A stretch of DNA of 64,000 nucleotides from Flavobacterium sp. 9. Lineage in GTDB: Bacteria > Bacteroidota > Bacteroidia > Flavobacteriales > Flavobacteriaceae. Below the pieces are notes generated by a model, which was not told the DNA's origin, ran no database searches, and was given only the letters and a program-made list of their open reading frames with translations. The stretch lies in contig NZ_PEEU01000001.1 in assembly GCF_002754195.1 (NCBI RefSeq), forward strand, positions 868,001-932,000, written 5' to 3'. The position numbers were made by a program, and so were the translations under genes. This document shows positions 26,922 through 36,611 of the stretch, piece after piece (positions within the stretch are counted from its first letter, which is position 1; each line of letters opens with the position of its first letter).

Positions 26922-27557
26922 TTAATCGACATAATTCGAAAAATGATGAGATCCTTGCAGCACATGAATTACTCCATTTGTAGAAATTAAATTCGAGGTT
27001 CTCACAACAGTATGAACATCGTCATTTACGCCTCCTTCGTCTGGATTAGGTCCCCAAAAATCATCTTCTCCTTTGAAAGTATAAAAGACATATTCCGGAA
27101 ACTGATCTAATTGATCTTTATAATCTTCAACAGGTTCCAGCGAAAGCTTTCTTTCTTCTCCGTTATGAGCAGTATAAATTTTACCTTCTTTTACCAATTT
27201 GCTGCGATCCAGACTTTCATCGAAAATATATCCTCCCAATATTTCTTTCAAATCGTCTACAGGAATATCATTAATACCATAATTTGGATTCTCTTCTACA
27301 TCTTTTTTATAAAAAATATAATTTTTTATAGACAGATTATTTGGAGCAAAAAGAGTTGTTGATTTAGCGTTAACCAAATCAATCATTCCTGCCTTCTGGA
27401 TCAATAAAGCCAATGTATCCAGTTGTTTATGTGATTTTAGAAAATCATAAGTAGACATTCCAACATTTTGATTGGCAAGACCACCATCAATTAGATAGTC
27501 GTCGTTTGAACAGGAATACATACTGAAAAGCACTATTATTATTACTATATATTTCAT
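26922..27557 (-). CDS. Fasciclin-domain lipoprotein
   Basis: 211 residues with lipoprotein signal ending SMYSC-SNDD. A single FAS1 domain covers about residues 30-205: STYDFLKSHKQLDTLALLIQ, KSTTLFAPNN (the conserved FAPNN turn) and NGVIHVLQGSHHF near the end. FAS1 domains mediate adhesion or protein contacts; in Bacteroidota they often accompany SusC/D pairs, where they may stabilise the complex. It lies 30 bp downstream of susD. Confidence 0.85.
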   Translation of the reverse strand: MKYIVIIIVLFSMYSCSNDDYLIDGGLANQNVGMSTYDFLKSHKQLDTLALLIQKAGMIDLVNAKSTTLFAPNNLSIKNYIFYKKDVEENPNYGINDIPVDDLKEILGGYIFDESLDRSKLVKEGKIYTAHNGEERKLSLEPVEDYKDQLDQFPEYVFYTFKGEDDFWGPNPDEGGVNDDVHTVVRTSNLISTNGVIHVLQGSHHFSNYVD

Positions 27558-27587
27558 GTTTATGTTCTTTAAAAATTATTAAATAAA

Positions 27588-29123
27588 TTACAACTTACCT
27601 TTCCAAAAGTCGGTTTGAATAATGGCAGAATTAATTGAGATTACAGATGGATCAATTGGCCAAAAACAGCCTTTATGAGCAATTCTGCTTGGGTTCATCC
27701 AGCTTACTCCCGCAAAATAATTCATTCTGATTCTGTCAAATCCTGATTGTCCTTCGCCTACCAATTCAATGGCACGTTCGTCAAAAATGGCTTTGGTAAG
27801 TGATTCATTATCGGTTGGACCAGTATAATTAGGTACATTGGCTTTAGATCTGATTGTGTTAATATCCGCAACAGCAGCTGAAGTGTTTCCTAATTTCATA
27901 TTTGCTTCTGCTCTAAGAAGATAGATATCTGCCAATCTGAAAATTAAGATGTTGGATTCTGAAAATCTCGCATAAGGATCAGATGCCTGACCGTCTCGGG
28001 TTGCTTGAGAATATTTCATTAAAGAAGATTGTTCATTTGAATCAAAATTGCTAAAAAACAATTCTTTACGTTTGTCATTGTCTCTGTCTGAATCTGAATT
28101 CATCATGTCCTTTCCATAAAAATCATCACTAATAATAGGCGCATTTGAATTAGGGCTTAGAAAAAACGGATTCGTTAATGTTAATCCTGTAGGAGTTGTA
28201 TCTCCTCCATCCACACGATACGATTCGTTCATCGCAGCACTTATATTAATTTCAAAAAGACCCGTTTTAGATTGACCGATACACATATCATTAAATCCAT
28301 CTACACCTTCGCTTACATAATCAATAAGTGAAGCATGACTGTTTTGAATCACTGAATTTGCAGCCGCCAGAGCCTGAGTAATCATAGCAGTATTACCATG
28401 ATCTCTACTTGCATACCAAAGCGTGATATGCGCTTTTAGGGCTTCGGCACTTGCTTTATTGGCAGTAATTGCCCATTTAGGAGCGCCTGGAGTAGAATAT
28501 TCTAATAATCCAATCGCTTTATTGGCTGCAGCCAAAGAAAAATCTAAAACTTTAAGTTCATTCTCTCTTGGTTTTGTAACGATGTTACCGTCCTTAATCA
28601 ATTGATCTGAAGTCTCTATCACCTCATCTACAATTGGCGCATCTCCCCAGATACGTGCCAAATAGAAATAGGATAATGATCTTACAAAGGCTGCTTCGCC
28701 AATAAGTCTGTTTTTTTCGGTTTTTGATCTAAAAGCGCTATCCGGCATTTCGCTTACGTGTTTTTCTATAGAAAGAGCCCAGTTTGCTGCTCTGTAAAAA
28801 GCTTTCCAATTGCGTGAATCATCACGATACGCCAGAACATAATTTCCGTTTCCTTCGATATAATCTACAATCCAAAATTGACTATTCATAAAAGTCATTC
28901 CGGTAAATTCTCCCCATAACATGAAGTTTGAATCTTTGGTCAAAGCTTCTTTAAGCAAAGCATAATCTCCTGCTAATGCCGATTCAACATTGGCTTGAGA
29001 AACCCAAAAATTTTGCGGAGTTGCCAACCCCATTGGCTCTTGATCCAACATATCTGTACAGCCAAAAAGGCTAAACAAACAAAAAGTCAGAATCGTTATT
29101 TTATTGTATGTATATTTTTTCAT
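27588..29123 (-). CDS. SusD/RagB-family glycan-binding lipoprotein (pair 1)
   Basis: 511 residues. Signal ends SLFGC-TDML. The mature start CTDMLDQEPMGLATPQNFW and the TPR-type helices (AEALKAHITLWYASR, YLLRAEANMKLG, FDERAIELVGEGQSGFDRIR) are typical of SusD. SusD caps the SusC barrel and captures oligosaccharide at the outer surface. It starts 11 bp after the susC stop. Its partner and the downstream GH20, GH95 and lectin genes point to fucosylated, HexNAc-containing host-type glycans. Confidence 0.92.
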   Translation of the reverse strand: MKKYTYNKITILTFCLFSLFGCTDMLDQEPMGLATPQNFWVSQANVESALAGDYALLKEALTKDSNFMLWGEFTGMTFMNSQFWIVDYIEGNGNYVLAYRDDSRNWKAFYRAANWALSIEKHVSEMPDSAFRSKTEKNRLIGEAAFVRSLSYFYLARIWGDAPIVDEVIETSDQLIKDGNIVTKPRENELKVLDFSLAAANKAIGLLEYSTPGAPKWAITANKASAEALKAHITLWYASRDHGNTAMITQALAAANSVIQNSHASLIDYVSEGVDGFNDMCIGQSKTGLFEINISAAMNESYRVDGGDTTPTGLTLTNPFFLSPNSNAPIISDDFYGKDMMNSDSDRDNDKRKELFFSNFDSNEQSSLMKYSQATRDGQASDPYARFSESNILIFRLADIYLLRAEANMKLGNTSAAVADINTIRSKANVPNYTGPTDNESLTKAIFDERAIELVGEGQSGFDRIRMNYFAGVSWMNPSRIAHKGCFWPIDPSVISINSAIIQTDFWKGKL

Positions 29124-29134
29124 TTTTAATTCAT

Positions 29135-32100
29135 TTAAAATTTAACATCCAATCCAAGTGAAAATGTTTTCGATTGTGGATATCCGTTACCAAGTGTGTA
29201 TCCCATTTCATCAACTTGAGAAGCATCTGCAACAACCTTAGAACGTTGCCATTGATATGGATTTATAACCGAACCATAAATACGTACGCGAGAAATATGT
29301 ATTTGTTCTAAAACACGACTTTTTTCAATTGTATATCCAATAGAAGCGTTTGATATTTTCCAATAATCACCACTTTCTTTCCACAAAGACTGACCGCTTC
29401 TAAATCTATAATAAGGAGTTGTATTAGGACGAGCGGGATATAAAGCCGGATAATGTGCTCCAGCTGCACCATCGCCTGGGTTCTCCCAAAAATACAATCC
29501 GCTTAGATCTTGTAAACCTTTAACAGCCCAATCGTCTCCTCTGTCGTAATTATCTAAATATCTTTGTGTAGACGAATCTATAATATCAGAACCAAATGAG
29601 AATTGACTGTAAGCTTGTAAATACCAACCTTTGTATTTTAAATTGATATTCAATAATCCTGTAAAATCAGGTGTTGGTTTAAATGAAGTATCCAATTTAT
29701 AATCGCCGGCTTCATCTAATAGATAATCACCATTATAATCTTTCCAGATTGGTGTACCTGGTGCAATAGTTCCCCAGGCAGATTTACCATGTAGTATTTC
29801 TCCAGTGTATGGATTTATTGGTAACTGATTTAGATTATCTACAATATATTCATACTTGAATTGTACAGGAAGAATCAACGGCATTCCTACCACATATCCA
29901 TAACTTCTGTCTCTACCTGCATCATATCCATAATAATCCTTGTTTCCGTTAGGAAGTTTAGTTACAAAGTTTTTGTTTTGACTCATTCCCGTGCTTATTT
30001 CCAGTTTCCAAGGATTTCCAACTGAAAAGATTTGCCATTTAACCATTGCTTCCCAACCATAATTCATTACGCCCGCAACATTTGATTTTGCCTGATTGAA
30101 TCCTGAATAAGCAGGAAAAAGCGTTTCGAATAATAGATTTTCTGTTTTCTTGTTATAAGCATCAAAAGTTATATTGATTCGGTTATTAAATAAATCCATA
30201 TCAAAACCAATATCCCATTGTTTTGAATTTACCCAAGAAAGATTCGGATTCCCGATTGTATTGTAATCTGTTACAACTCCTGTTGTACCTCCGTAAGTAG
30301 AAACATTCATCAAATTAGACCATAATGGATTTCCGCCATATCCTAATCTGTAGGATCCGTATCTCAGGAAATTCTCGTCGATTTCATTTCCATTAACACC
30401 ATAACTGGCTCTTAATTTTGCGTAACTCAAAACATTTCCGGTGATTTTTTTGATGAAAGGCTCATCAGAAATAATCCAACCCAACGCTATCGAAGAGAAA
30501 TTAGCATATCGAACATCTTCACCAAAACGAGAAGAACCGTCTCTACTAAACGCAACATCAACCATATAACGGTCTTTAAAACGATATCCCAAACGTCCAA
30601 AATAAGACAGCAAAGCATTTGATTCTATACTTGTGTATCCATTAATTTGACCCTGAGTATAACGATCGTTGATAACCTTGATCGCATCTACACCAAAACC
30701 TTTGGCATACATAAACATATCTTCATATTTATTATAATCTGTTTTTTGTCCTAAGACTGCTGTAACAGTATTATTACCGAATTTCTTGTAGTAATTAATG
30801 TAAAGATCTGATGATAAATTTTTTCGATTATATAAGGCATAACTAGCAAAACCATCTCCTTCTTCACGCACTGATGATGGTTCATAATAATTTTTCTTTT
30901 CAGAACTATACACGTAATTAAACTGAGCATTAACAGAAAAAGCAGGCGTGAAATCATATTTCAAAAAATCAGAAAGTGTTACTTGTACCGTTTCATCTGT
31001 ATTCAGTTTATCTGATAATTCTCCTTGTAATGCTTTAATTTTATCATCCGAAACATAAAACAAAGAAGAATTTAAGTTCGAAGGATCCGTAGGCAAAGTA
31101 TTATTGAATTGAAATCTTCCTCCATCAGGATTTCCCTGACCTGTTTGATTGTCCGTTTGCAATAAATTAACTCGAAATTGGTTTTCAAAATTTTGCCCAA
31201 CTTTTGAATTAATGTTTCCTGAAAAAGTATAGCGCTTAAAACCAGAGTTTTTAATAACTCCTTGTACATCATCATATCCTAATGATAATCTGTAGTTTGT
31301 GGTTTCGCTCCCGCCTCGCATACTTAAATTATACTTGTTAGAAATTCCCGTTCTATAAAATAATCCCTGATAATCTACTTTATTATTAAATGCAGGATTC
31401 AAACTATCTGATAAAACCATTGGTACATGCGATGTCTGCACATCATCAGACTTCCACCATTTATAAAGCATTCCCATTTTAGCATTTCTTTCGGCAGATC
31501 CGATATTCATTGTCACTAAATTTGGAATAGGAGATATTCCTGTATTTAATGAAAATGTAAATTCGGGTTTATCCAAAGCTCCACCCTTTTTGGTTGTAAT
31601 AATAATAACTCCATTTGCACCACGTGATCCGTAAATCGCAGCCGCAGAAGCATCTTTTAAGAAATCTATTTTTTCAATATCATTTGGATTTAAAGAAGCC
31701 AGGAAATCTGTATTGGAAGTATTATATCCAGCCAAATCTTCTAAAGATGTTTGTACTCCGTCAATTACATAGAGCGGACTACTATATCCAGAACCTGACA
31801 TACTTGTGTTTCCACGAATAACCAACGATCCTCTTCCTCCAGGCGCGCCCGTTTGAGTAGGCGTTTGTATTCCTGTTGCCAAACTACCAATGATAGAAGA
31901 AACACTAATTACCGGAATATCCTGCAAATCTTTACTGCTAATGGTTGATACCGCAGCGTTGACATTTTTTTTATGCACTTTTTGATAACCAATAATAACA
32001 ACGTCACTTAAATCATTTTGGGCTGATTTAAGTCTAATATTTAATTGTTTCTGGCTTCCAACTGTTACTTCTTTCGTAATAAATCCAACATAAGAAACAA

Positions 32101-32464
32101 TCAAAACATCACCTTCTTTTGCCGCAATAGAAAAGCTTCCATCAACATCTGTAGATTCTACTTTGTTTGTTCCCTTAACTTTAACAGAAGCTCCAAATAG
32201 GCTTTCACCCAATTCACCAGTTACTTTTCCGGTAATGGGATTATCATCGACAACTAAATTCAGATTTCTTTCTGCTTTTGTTTTCTCCGTATGTTCCATT
32301 ATCTCCCCTTTTTCTAAATGAAGTGAAAATTTTACTGTATGACCAAAAGAGGAAATACTACATAAGGTGACAAAAAAGAATATCGAATTCTTCTTGGTCC
32401 AGAGAAATATCTTTTTTTGTTTGGTTAATAGCTCGGCATTTACCGGGTTAAATTGGTTTTTCAT
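29135..32464 (-). CDS. SusC/RagA-type TonB-dependent outer-membrane transporter (pair 1)
   Basis: 1109 residues. The N-terminus has an unusually long charged stretch (residues 1-25) before the hydrophobic segment FFFVTLCSISSFG. Next come the carboxypeptidase-regulatory-like domain (about 75-155; ITGKVTGELGESLFGASV), the plug with SLNPNDIEKIDFLKDASA and AIYGSRGANGVIIITTKKG, and a 22-strand barrel ending FSLGLDVKF. It imports glycans released at the surface using TonB energy. No STN domain was seen, so control by an anti-sigma factor is not indicated. It heads the eight-gene locus running to 16894. Confidence 0.93.
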   Translation of the reverse strand: MKNQFNPVNAELLTKQKKIFLWTKKNSIFFFVTLCSISSFGHTVKFSLHLEKGEIMEHTEKTKAERNLNLVVDDNPITGKVTGELGESLFGASVKVKGTNKVESTDVDGSFSIAAKEGDVLIVSYVGFITKEVTVGSQKQLNIRLKSAQNDLSDVVIIGYQKVHKKNVNAAVSTISSKDLQDIPVISVSSIIGSLATGIQTPTQTGAPGGRGSLVIRGNTSMSGSGYSSPLYVIDGVQTSLEDLAGYNTSNTDFLASLNPNDIEKIDFLKDASAAAIYGSRGANGVIIITTKKGGALDKPEFTFSLNTGISPIPNLVTMNIGSAERNAKMGMLYKWWKSDDVQTSHVPMVLSDSLNPAFNNKVDYQGLFYRTGISNKYNLSMRGGSETTNYRLSLGYDDVQGVIKNSGFKRYTFSGNINSKVGQNFENQFRVNLLQTDNQTGQGNPDGGRFQFNNTLPTDPSNLNSSLFYVSDDKIKALQGELSDKLNTDETVQVTLSDFLKYDFTPAFSVNAQFNYVYSSEKKNYYEPSSVREEGDGFASYALYNRKNLSSDLYINYYKKFGNNTVTAVLGQKTDYNKYEDMFMYAKGFGVDAIKVINDRYTQGQINGYTSIESNALLSYFGRLGYRFKDRYMVDVAFSRDGSSRFGEDVRYANFSSIALGWIISDEPFIKKITGNVLSYAKLRASYGVNGNEIDENFLRYGSYRLGYGGNPLWSNLMNVSTYGGTTGVVTDYNTIGNPNLSWVNSKQWDIGFDMDLFNNRINITFDAYNKKTENLLFETLFPAYSGFNQAKSNVAGVMNYGWEAMVKWQIFSVGNPWKLEISTGMSQNKNFVTKLPNGNKDYYGYDAGRDRSYGYVVGMPLILPVQFKYEYIVDNLNQLPINPYTGEILHGKSAWGTIAPGTPIWKDYNGDYLLDEAGDYKLDTSFKPTPDFTGLLNINLKYKGWYLQAYSQFSFGSDIIDSSTQRYLDNYDRGDDWAVKGLQDLSGLYFWENPGDGAAGAHYPALYPARPNTTPYYRFRSGQSLWKESGDYWKISNASIGYTIEKSRVLEQIHISRVRIYGSVINPYQWQRSKVVADASQVDEMGYTLGNGYPQSKTFSLGLDVKF

Positions 32465-33078
32465 AAAATTGGTTGTTTATTGGTTAATAAGTATTTTTAA
32501 TCAACTGGTTAATAACATAATAAAGAGTACAGTTGCCATATCTGGCACGTTGTTGGCGTTTTATATTTTATTTCAAAATCAAAAATCAGAATCAAAATGA
32601 AACAGTATTATTTTTAGATAATTTGCTTTTATTTACTTTAAAAAAAGGCATAGAAAGTGCCGTGGCTAAATCGAGTACGACTTAACCTTCTTAAAATCAG
32701 ACATTAAAAAACAAGCTGTTTTTTTTTGATTTGCAGGAATCAGGGTTATCTAAAAAGTTCTCTGATTTTTTTTCCTTTTAATTTTAATAAACTATATTCA
32801 TTGGTTATCGGTTTATTGGTTTCTACTTTGGTTAAAGGCAATATTATTTTCGAAAATTTTAAAATCTTATTTATAATCTGAAGCCGTTAGTTGTAATGCA
32901 TAAAAAAAAATTAAACACATAGAAACATAGATTTTATGTTTATAAAAAAGTAAATCAAAAAGAAACTTGTTTCTCGCACATAGCTATGTTTGTTAATGCA
33001 AGTGAAACGCCTTTCTTTAGTTCATCCCCACGCTCCGGGACTATGTTTCTATGTGCTAAAATAATTACTCCCAAGGGT
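32465..33078. other. Intergenic region upstream of susC 1, 614 bp
   Basis: The region carries several TTGGTT repeats near the susC start (for example around 32465-32485 and 32800-32835), a repeat of family B (32916-33055) and AT-rich DNA. The susC promoter should be here, but no clear TAnnTTTG box was identified on the minus strand. Confidence 0.45.
32916..33055. repeat. Repeat family B, copy 1, with perfect 15-bp terminal inverted repeats
   Basis: CACATAGAAACATAG at 32916-32930 is repeated as its exact complement at 33041-33055. The interior matches a second copy starting at 36335. The structure is that of a small MITE-like element with no coding capacity. Confidence 0.85.
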
Positions 33079-34122
33079 TTATAATATGACTTGTTTTTTT
33101 GTTTTTAAATATAGCTGTACATCATCCATAAGCTTTATCTGTGTTTTGGCTCTGACCAGATTTTGATCTTCGTATGTTGTAGTATAATAACTGTCATTAT
33201 TTAAATAATCTCCCAAAAAACGACAGGCTTGTTCAAAAAGAATCAATGGTAAACTGAGATGAATGTTATCTGCTTCTTCATCAGACATAAAACAAGAAGC
33301 TTCAGCAACATAAGCTTTCATAAAAGCCTCATAGATTTCTATGTCAAAACATACTTTTGACAAATCTTTTTCTTCTTCTGTAGCTTTATTGGCTCCCGTT
33401 CTTAAGCTATCACCTACATCATGAAAAATACTTCCGGGCATTACCGTATCAAAATCAATAATGCATAAAATATTTTTATTTTCATCAAAAAGCATATTCC
33501 CTATTTTAGTGTCGTTATGCACAACTCTCACAGGGATTTTTTGCGTATTTATTGCATTGGCAACGCGCTGTATAGTTTTAATATTAGATTCTAAAAACGC
33601 AATTGATTCTTTTGCTTCTGATAACCTTTCCGGTGAAGCATTTTTTACACTTTCTTCAAAATCAGAAAATCTTTTTATGGTGTTATGAAAATCCGGAATT
33701 GTGTATTCTAATTCCGAAATTGGAAAACCGAGCAATGCTTTGTGAAACTTCGCCAAATAAGCGCCAACCTGACTTGCAACTGTATTTGAATCAATCCGAT
33801 CTAAAACAACGGAAGGAATATAAGTTGAAAGCTGCCAAATCGCCTGGCCTTGTTGTGAATAAAAATGTCCTTCCCTATTTGCAATAAATTTTAAAGTAGG
33901 AAACCCGTTTGCGTTCAAATACCAAGTGGTTTTTATCTTATTATTCAGTAACGATTTTATATTTGGAAACACAACCTGATTCATTTTTTGCAAAATATAA
34001 TCTCCATCAGCAGTCTCAATTTTATAAGTACTATTGATCAGACCAAAATGTATGGCAGAATACGTAAGGATTGTTTTATTGGGATAAAAATCTTTAAAGA
34101 CAGTTTTAATTAATTCTTCCAT
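33079..34122 (-). CDS. NahK-like N-acetylhexosamine 1-kinase (APH-fold)
   Basis: 347 residues, cytosolic. The phosphotransferase fold shows YILQKMNQVVFPN at the ATP lobe, the catalytic loop VVHNDTKIGNMLFD, and the metal site IIDFDTVMPGSIFHDVGD. The HNDTK...FDTVMPG combination is characteristic of NahK, which phosphorylates GlcNAc or GalNAc at C1. This would feed hexosamines released by the two GH20 enzymes into sugar-1-phosphate metabolism. A methylthioribose or homoserine kinase relative is less likely given the loop sequence and the neighbours. It is separated from both flanking genes by long intergenic stretches and so is probably its own unit. Confidence 0.75.
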   Translation of the reverse strand: MEELIKTVFKDFYPNKTILTYSAIHFGLINSTYKIETADGDYILQKMNQVVFPNIKSLLNNKIKTTWYLNANGFPTLKFIANREGHFYSQQGQAIWQLSTYIPSVVLDRIDSNTVASQVGAYLAKFHKALLGFPISELEYTIPDFHNTIKRFSDFEESVKNASPERLSEAKESIAFLESNIKTIQRVANAINTQKIPVRVVHNDTKIGNMLFDENKNILCIIDFDTVMPGSIFHDVGDSLRTGANKATEEEKDLSKVCFDIEIYEAFMKAYVAEASCFMSDEEADNIHLSLPLILFEQACRFLGDYLNNDSYYTTTYEDQNLVRAKTQIKLMDDVQLYLKTKKQVIL

Positions 34123-34569
34123 GCTTGTTTTTTATAATTGCCTTGATGCTGTATTTTTTTAAGTTTTACTTCAACCACTACTAATGTCGACTTCATCTAC
34201 TTTTGTTTTTTCTATTATTTTATGCTAAAAGCAAAACCTTAACTCGTTCTATTCTAAACTTTAAGGCTGTTGCTTTATGAATAAATATTATTTATTTTAT
34301 CGTTCTGTTTTTACTTTTTTATCTCTTTAAAAAGCTTTGTTTTAACCCGAAAAAAGCTCTTTTTTATGCTTTTATTTTACAATTTTAAAAAATACTGGAA
34401 ACCACTATTATTTGTCATTTTTTCAATTCTTAAAAAAAGCTTAAAGTAGGACAGAATAGTAAACAAATAATAGTTTTATGATTATTAACTTAAGAATTAA
34501 ACACTATTTTTCATAATTACATGACTAAACTATATTTTTTTTTTTACATATAAAACAAAAATTAAAAAA

Positions 34570-34610
34570 AATGTGCTCGTGCACATTAAAATTATGTGTA
34601 CGAGCACATT
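34570..34610. promoter_or_regulatory. Compound dyad, candidate operator upstream of the kinase gene
   Basis: ATGTGCTCGTGCACAT (34571-34586) and ATGTGTACGAGCACAT (34594-34609) are near complements of one another, and each half is itself almost palindromic. GCACATTAAAATT is directly repeated from 34581 and from 34604. Two adjacent regulator-binding sites are the simplest reading; a stable hairpin RNA is the alternative. It is about 450 bp upstream of the kinase start. Confidence 0.5.
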
Positions 34611-34851
34611 AAAATTGATGTGTCAAGCAGTTTCGGCCGTTTTTTAAAATTATTCTAAAATTTTAAATTGTAAGAAAAGTAATCTGTAATTTTTATCTTG
34701 TAAAAAATTTAAATCTGACTATTTGCTCCAACTTTTAACCCAAAAAAAACATCTTGCTTTATCATGATAAAAAGTTGTTACAAGCACTAAAAGTTTTTTG
34801 TTATTCAAATTAAAAACTATTTTAAACACGTTATAATTATGCTCTCTCCAT

Positions 34852-34885
34852 AAAAAAAGCCCTAATTTTCATTAGGGCTTTTTTT
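34852..34885 (-). terminator. Terminator of the GH29 gene
   Basis: Perfect 15-bp arms (34852-34866 and 34871-34885) with loop TTTC and a seven-T tail on the minus strand, 41 bp after the GH29 stop. Confidence 0.88.
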
Positions 34886-34925
34886 ATAAGTAAATTTCAA
34901 AATTGAAAATTCCAAAATCAGGCAT

Positions 34926-36257
34926 TTACTGTATTTCCATTTCAATTATCGTATCTATTTCATCTATTTTATCACCATTCAAATACACAAAAGTACCTTC
35001 AGGTTGTTGTTTGAATTTAAGGTCCTTTTTACTGTCCATCAAATAACATTTTTTGATTTTTTGTTTCATCTCGGGAATGAAAATATACTCGGCCTGATTT
35101 GGTGTTTTTATGATGTGTGCAAACAAGGTTTTGTCTTTGGCCGTAAATACACCCCATTCTTGCGGTTTTATCACATTGCCCCTTGTTCCGTAAATACTTT
35201 TTCCGTTTTTATCCATCCAGATTCCTATTTCTTTCAGAGTTGCCACAAATTCCGGTTGGATTGATCCGTCAGGCATTGGTCCAACATTCAAAAGGAAATT
35301 AGCATTCAAACTGGCTGCATTTATCATATAATGCAGTAAATCTTTGGTTGATTTATATTTTCTGTCATTAATATCAAATCCCCAGGAATTGTTCATCGTT
35401 TCGCAAGTTTCCAAAGGCAATTGAGAAACAGATTGTCCTCCAAATCCAGAGGTATTTCCGCCAGGTAAATCTTTTTCAAATGCTTGAAAATCTTCTCCTT
35501 GAATAGGAGTTAAATGGTGATTGTTTGAAATCAAACAGTTGGGTTGAAGTGTATGAATCAATTTGTAAATTTCATCATAATGCCAGTTTACTTTTGATGC
35601 TAATGTTTTATCGGTATCATTATCCAATTGGTCCCAATGTCCGTCAAACCAAATACCACCTATTTCTCCGTAATTGGTCAGCAATTCTGTTAACTGTCCT
35701 TTCATAAAACGGATGTAGCTATCCCAATCACTTTTTGCAGTTCTTCCTGTTCCTTTCCCAGTCTTTCCCGTTTCATATTGGTAATCGGTTCTTGTCCAGT
35801 CTAAAAGTGAATAATAACAGAACAACTTAATACCTTCTTTATGACATTCTTCAGCCAACTCTTTTAATAAATCTCTTTTAAAATGCGTATTTGTAATTTT
35901 CCAATCTGATAATTTGGTGTCAAAATTGCTAAAACCATCGTGATGGCGCGTGGTAAAAGTGATGTATTTCATTCCCGCTGCTTTTGCAATACCAACCCAT
36001 TTCTTAGCATCAAAATCCTGAGGATTAAAAACGTTAATTAATCTTCCGTATTCGGTTACTCTGATGTTTTCATTGTTCATAACCCATTCGCCATTTCCCA
36101 GAACGCTATAGGGACCAAAGTGAATGAACATTCCAAATTTATCGTCTTGAAATTCTTTCCTATTCTTAATATTTCCTTCTGAAGGAGTATAGGTTTGTGC
36201 CAGCATTCCCATCCAGCTCATCGAGAAGAACAGTATACAAAGTGTTATTTTTTTCAT
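34926..36257 (-). CDS. GH29 alpha-L-fucosidase, secreted
   Basis: 443 residues with a signal peptide ending GMLAQ. The catalytic barrel begins with DDKFGMFIHFGPYSVLG, has YITFTTRHHDGFSNFDTKLSDW, and the nucleophile region IGGIWFDGHWDQ places the catalytic Asp at about residue 205. The length fits a barrel plus short C-terminal sandwich. GH29 enzymes remove terminal alpha-linked L-fucose with retention. The free fucose would be imported by FucP (44922-46211). It stands between palindromic repeats upstream and a strong terminator downstream, so it is probably transcribed alone or with the GH20 gene above it. Confidence 0.9.
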   Translation of the reverse strand: MKKITLCILFFSMSWMGMLAQTYTPSEGNIKNRKEFQDDKFGMFIHFGPYSVLGNGEWVMNNENIRVTEYGRLINVFNPQDFDAKKWVGIAKAAGMKYITFTTRHHDGFSNFDTKLSDWKITNTHFKRDLLKELAEECHKEGIKLFCYYSLLDWTRTDYQYETGKTGKGTGRTAKSDWDSYIRFMKGQLTELLTNYGEIGGIWFDGHWDQLDNDTDKTLASKVNWHYDEIYKLIHTLQPNCLISNNHHLTPIQGEDFQAFEKDLPGGNTSGFGGQSVSQLPLETCETMNNSWGFDINDRKYKSTKDLLHYMINAASLNANFLLNVGPMPDGSIQPEFVATLKEIGIWMDKNGKSIYGTRGNVIKPQEWGVFTAKDKTLFAHIIKTPNQAEYIFIPEMKQKIKKCYLMDSKKDLKFKQQPEGTFVYLNGDKIDEIDTIIEMEIQ

Positions 36258-36334
36258 GGTTATTTATAGTTTTAAGTAGATAGTATTATATTTTATTAAC
36301 CTGTTGGTGTAATGCGCAAAAAATAATATTTAAA

Positions 36335-36450
36335 CACATAGAAACATAGATTTTATGTTTTTGAAAAAAGTAAATTAAAAAGAAACTCGTTTCTCAAACA
36401 TAGTCCCAATAACTATTGGAATGTATTAACGCAAGTGAAATGCTTTTTTT
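36335..36450. repeat. Repeat family B, copy 2 (lacks the right terminal repeat)
   Basis: Starts with the same CACATAGAAACATAG arm as copy 1 and follows its interior through GCAAGTGAAATGC near 36446, then changes into a family C element at 36457. The right inverted repeat is missing, so it is truncated or was interrupted by the second element. Confidence 0.75.
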
Positions 36451-36456
36451 AATAGG

Positions 36457-36572
36457 CTCCAGCTTTAGCTGGAGTTTATATAAAATCAATCCGAATGGCT
36501 TTAGCCAAAAATGCATGATTTGGCTAAAGCCTTCTTGTTGCTCCTATTAAGTAACTCCAGCTAAAGCTGGAG
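36457..36572. repeat. Palindromic repeat family C, copy 1
   Basis: Outer 18-bp arms CTCCAGCTTTAGCTGGAG (36457-36474) and its complement (36555-36572) are each nearly palindromic. The inner hairpin GGCTTTAGCCAAA/TTTGGCTAAAGCC is at 36497-36509 and 36519-36531. A second copy is at 41529-41647. Confidence 0.88.
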
Positions 36573-36611
36573 TCTATTCAATACATTTAATATTCAAAAA
36601 TTGTATTAGAT

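Larger units (their letters stand above)
34123..34925. other. Intergenic region, 803 bp
   Basis: Very AT-rich. It holds the GH29 terminator (34852-34885), a compound dyad of GTGCTCGTGCAC type (34570-34610), and presumably the kinase promoter near 34150-34500. No coding ORF was seen. Confidence 0.5.
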
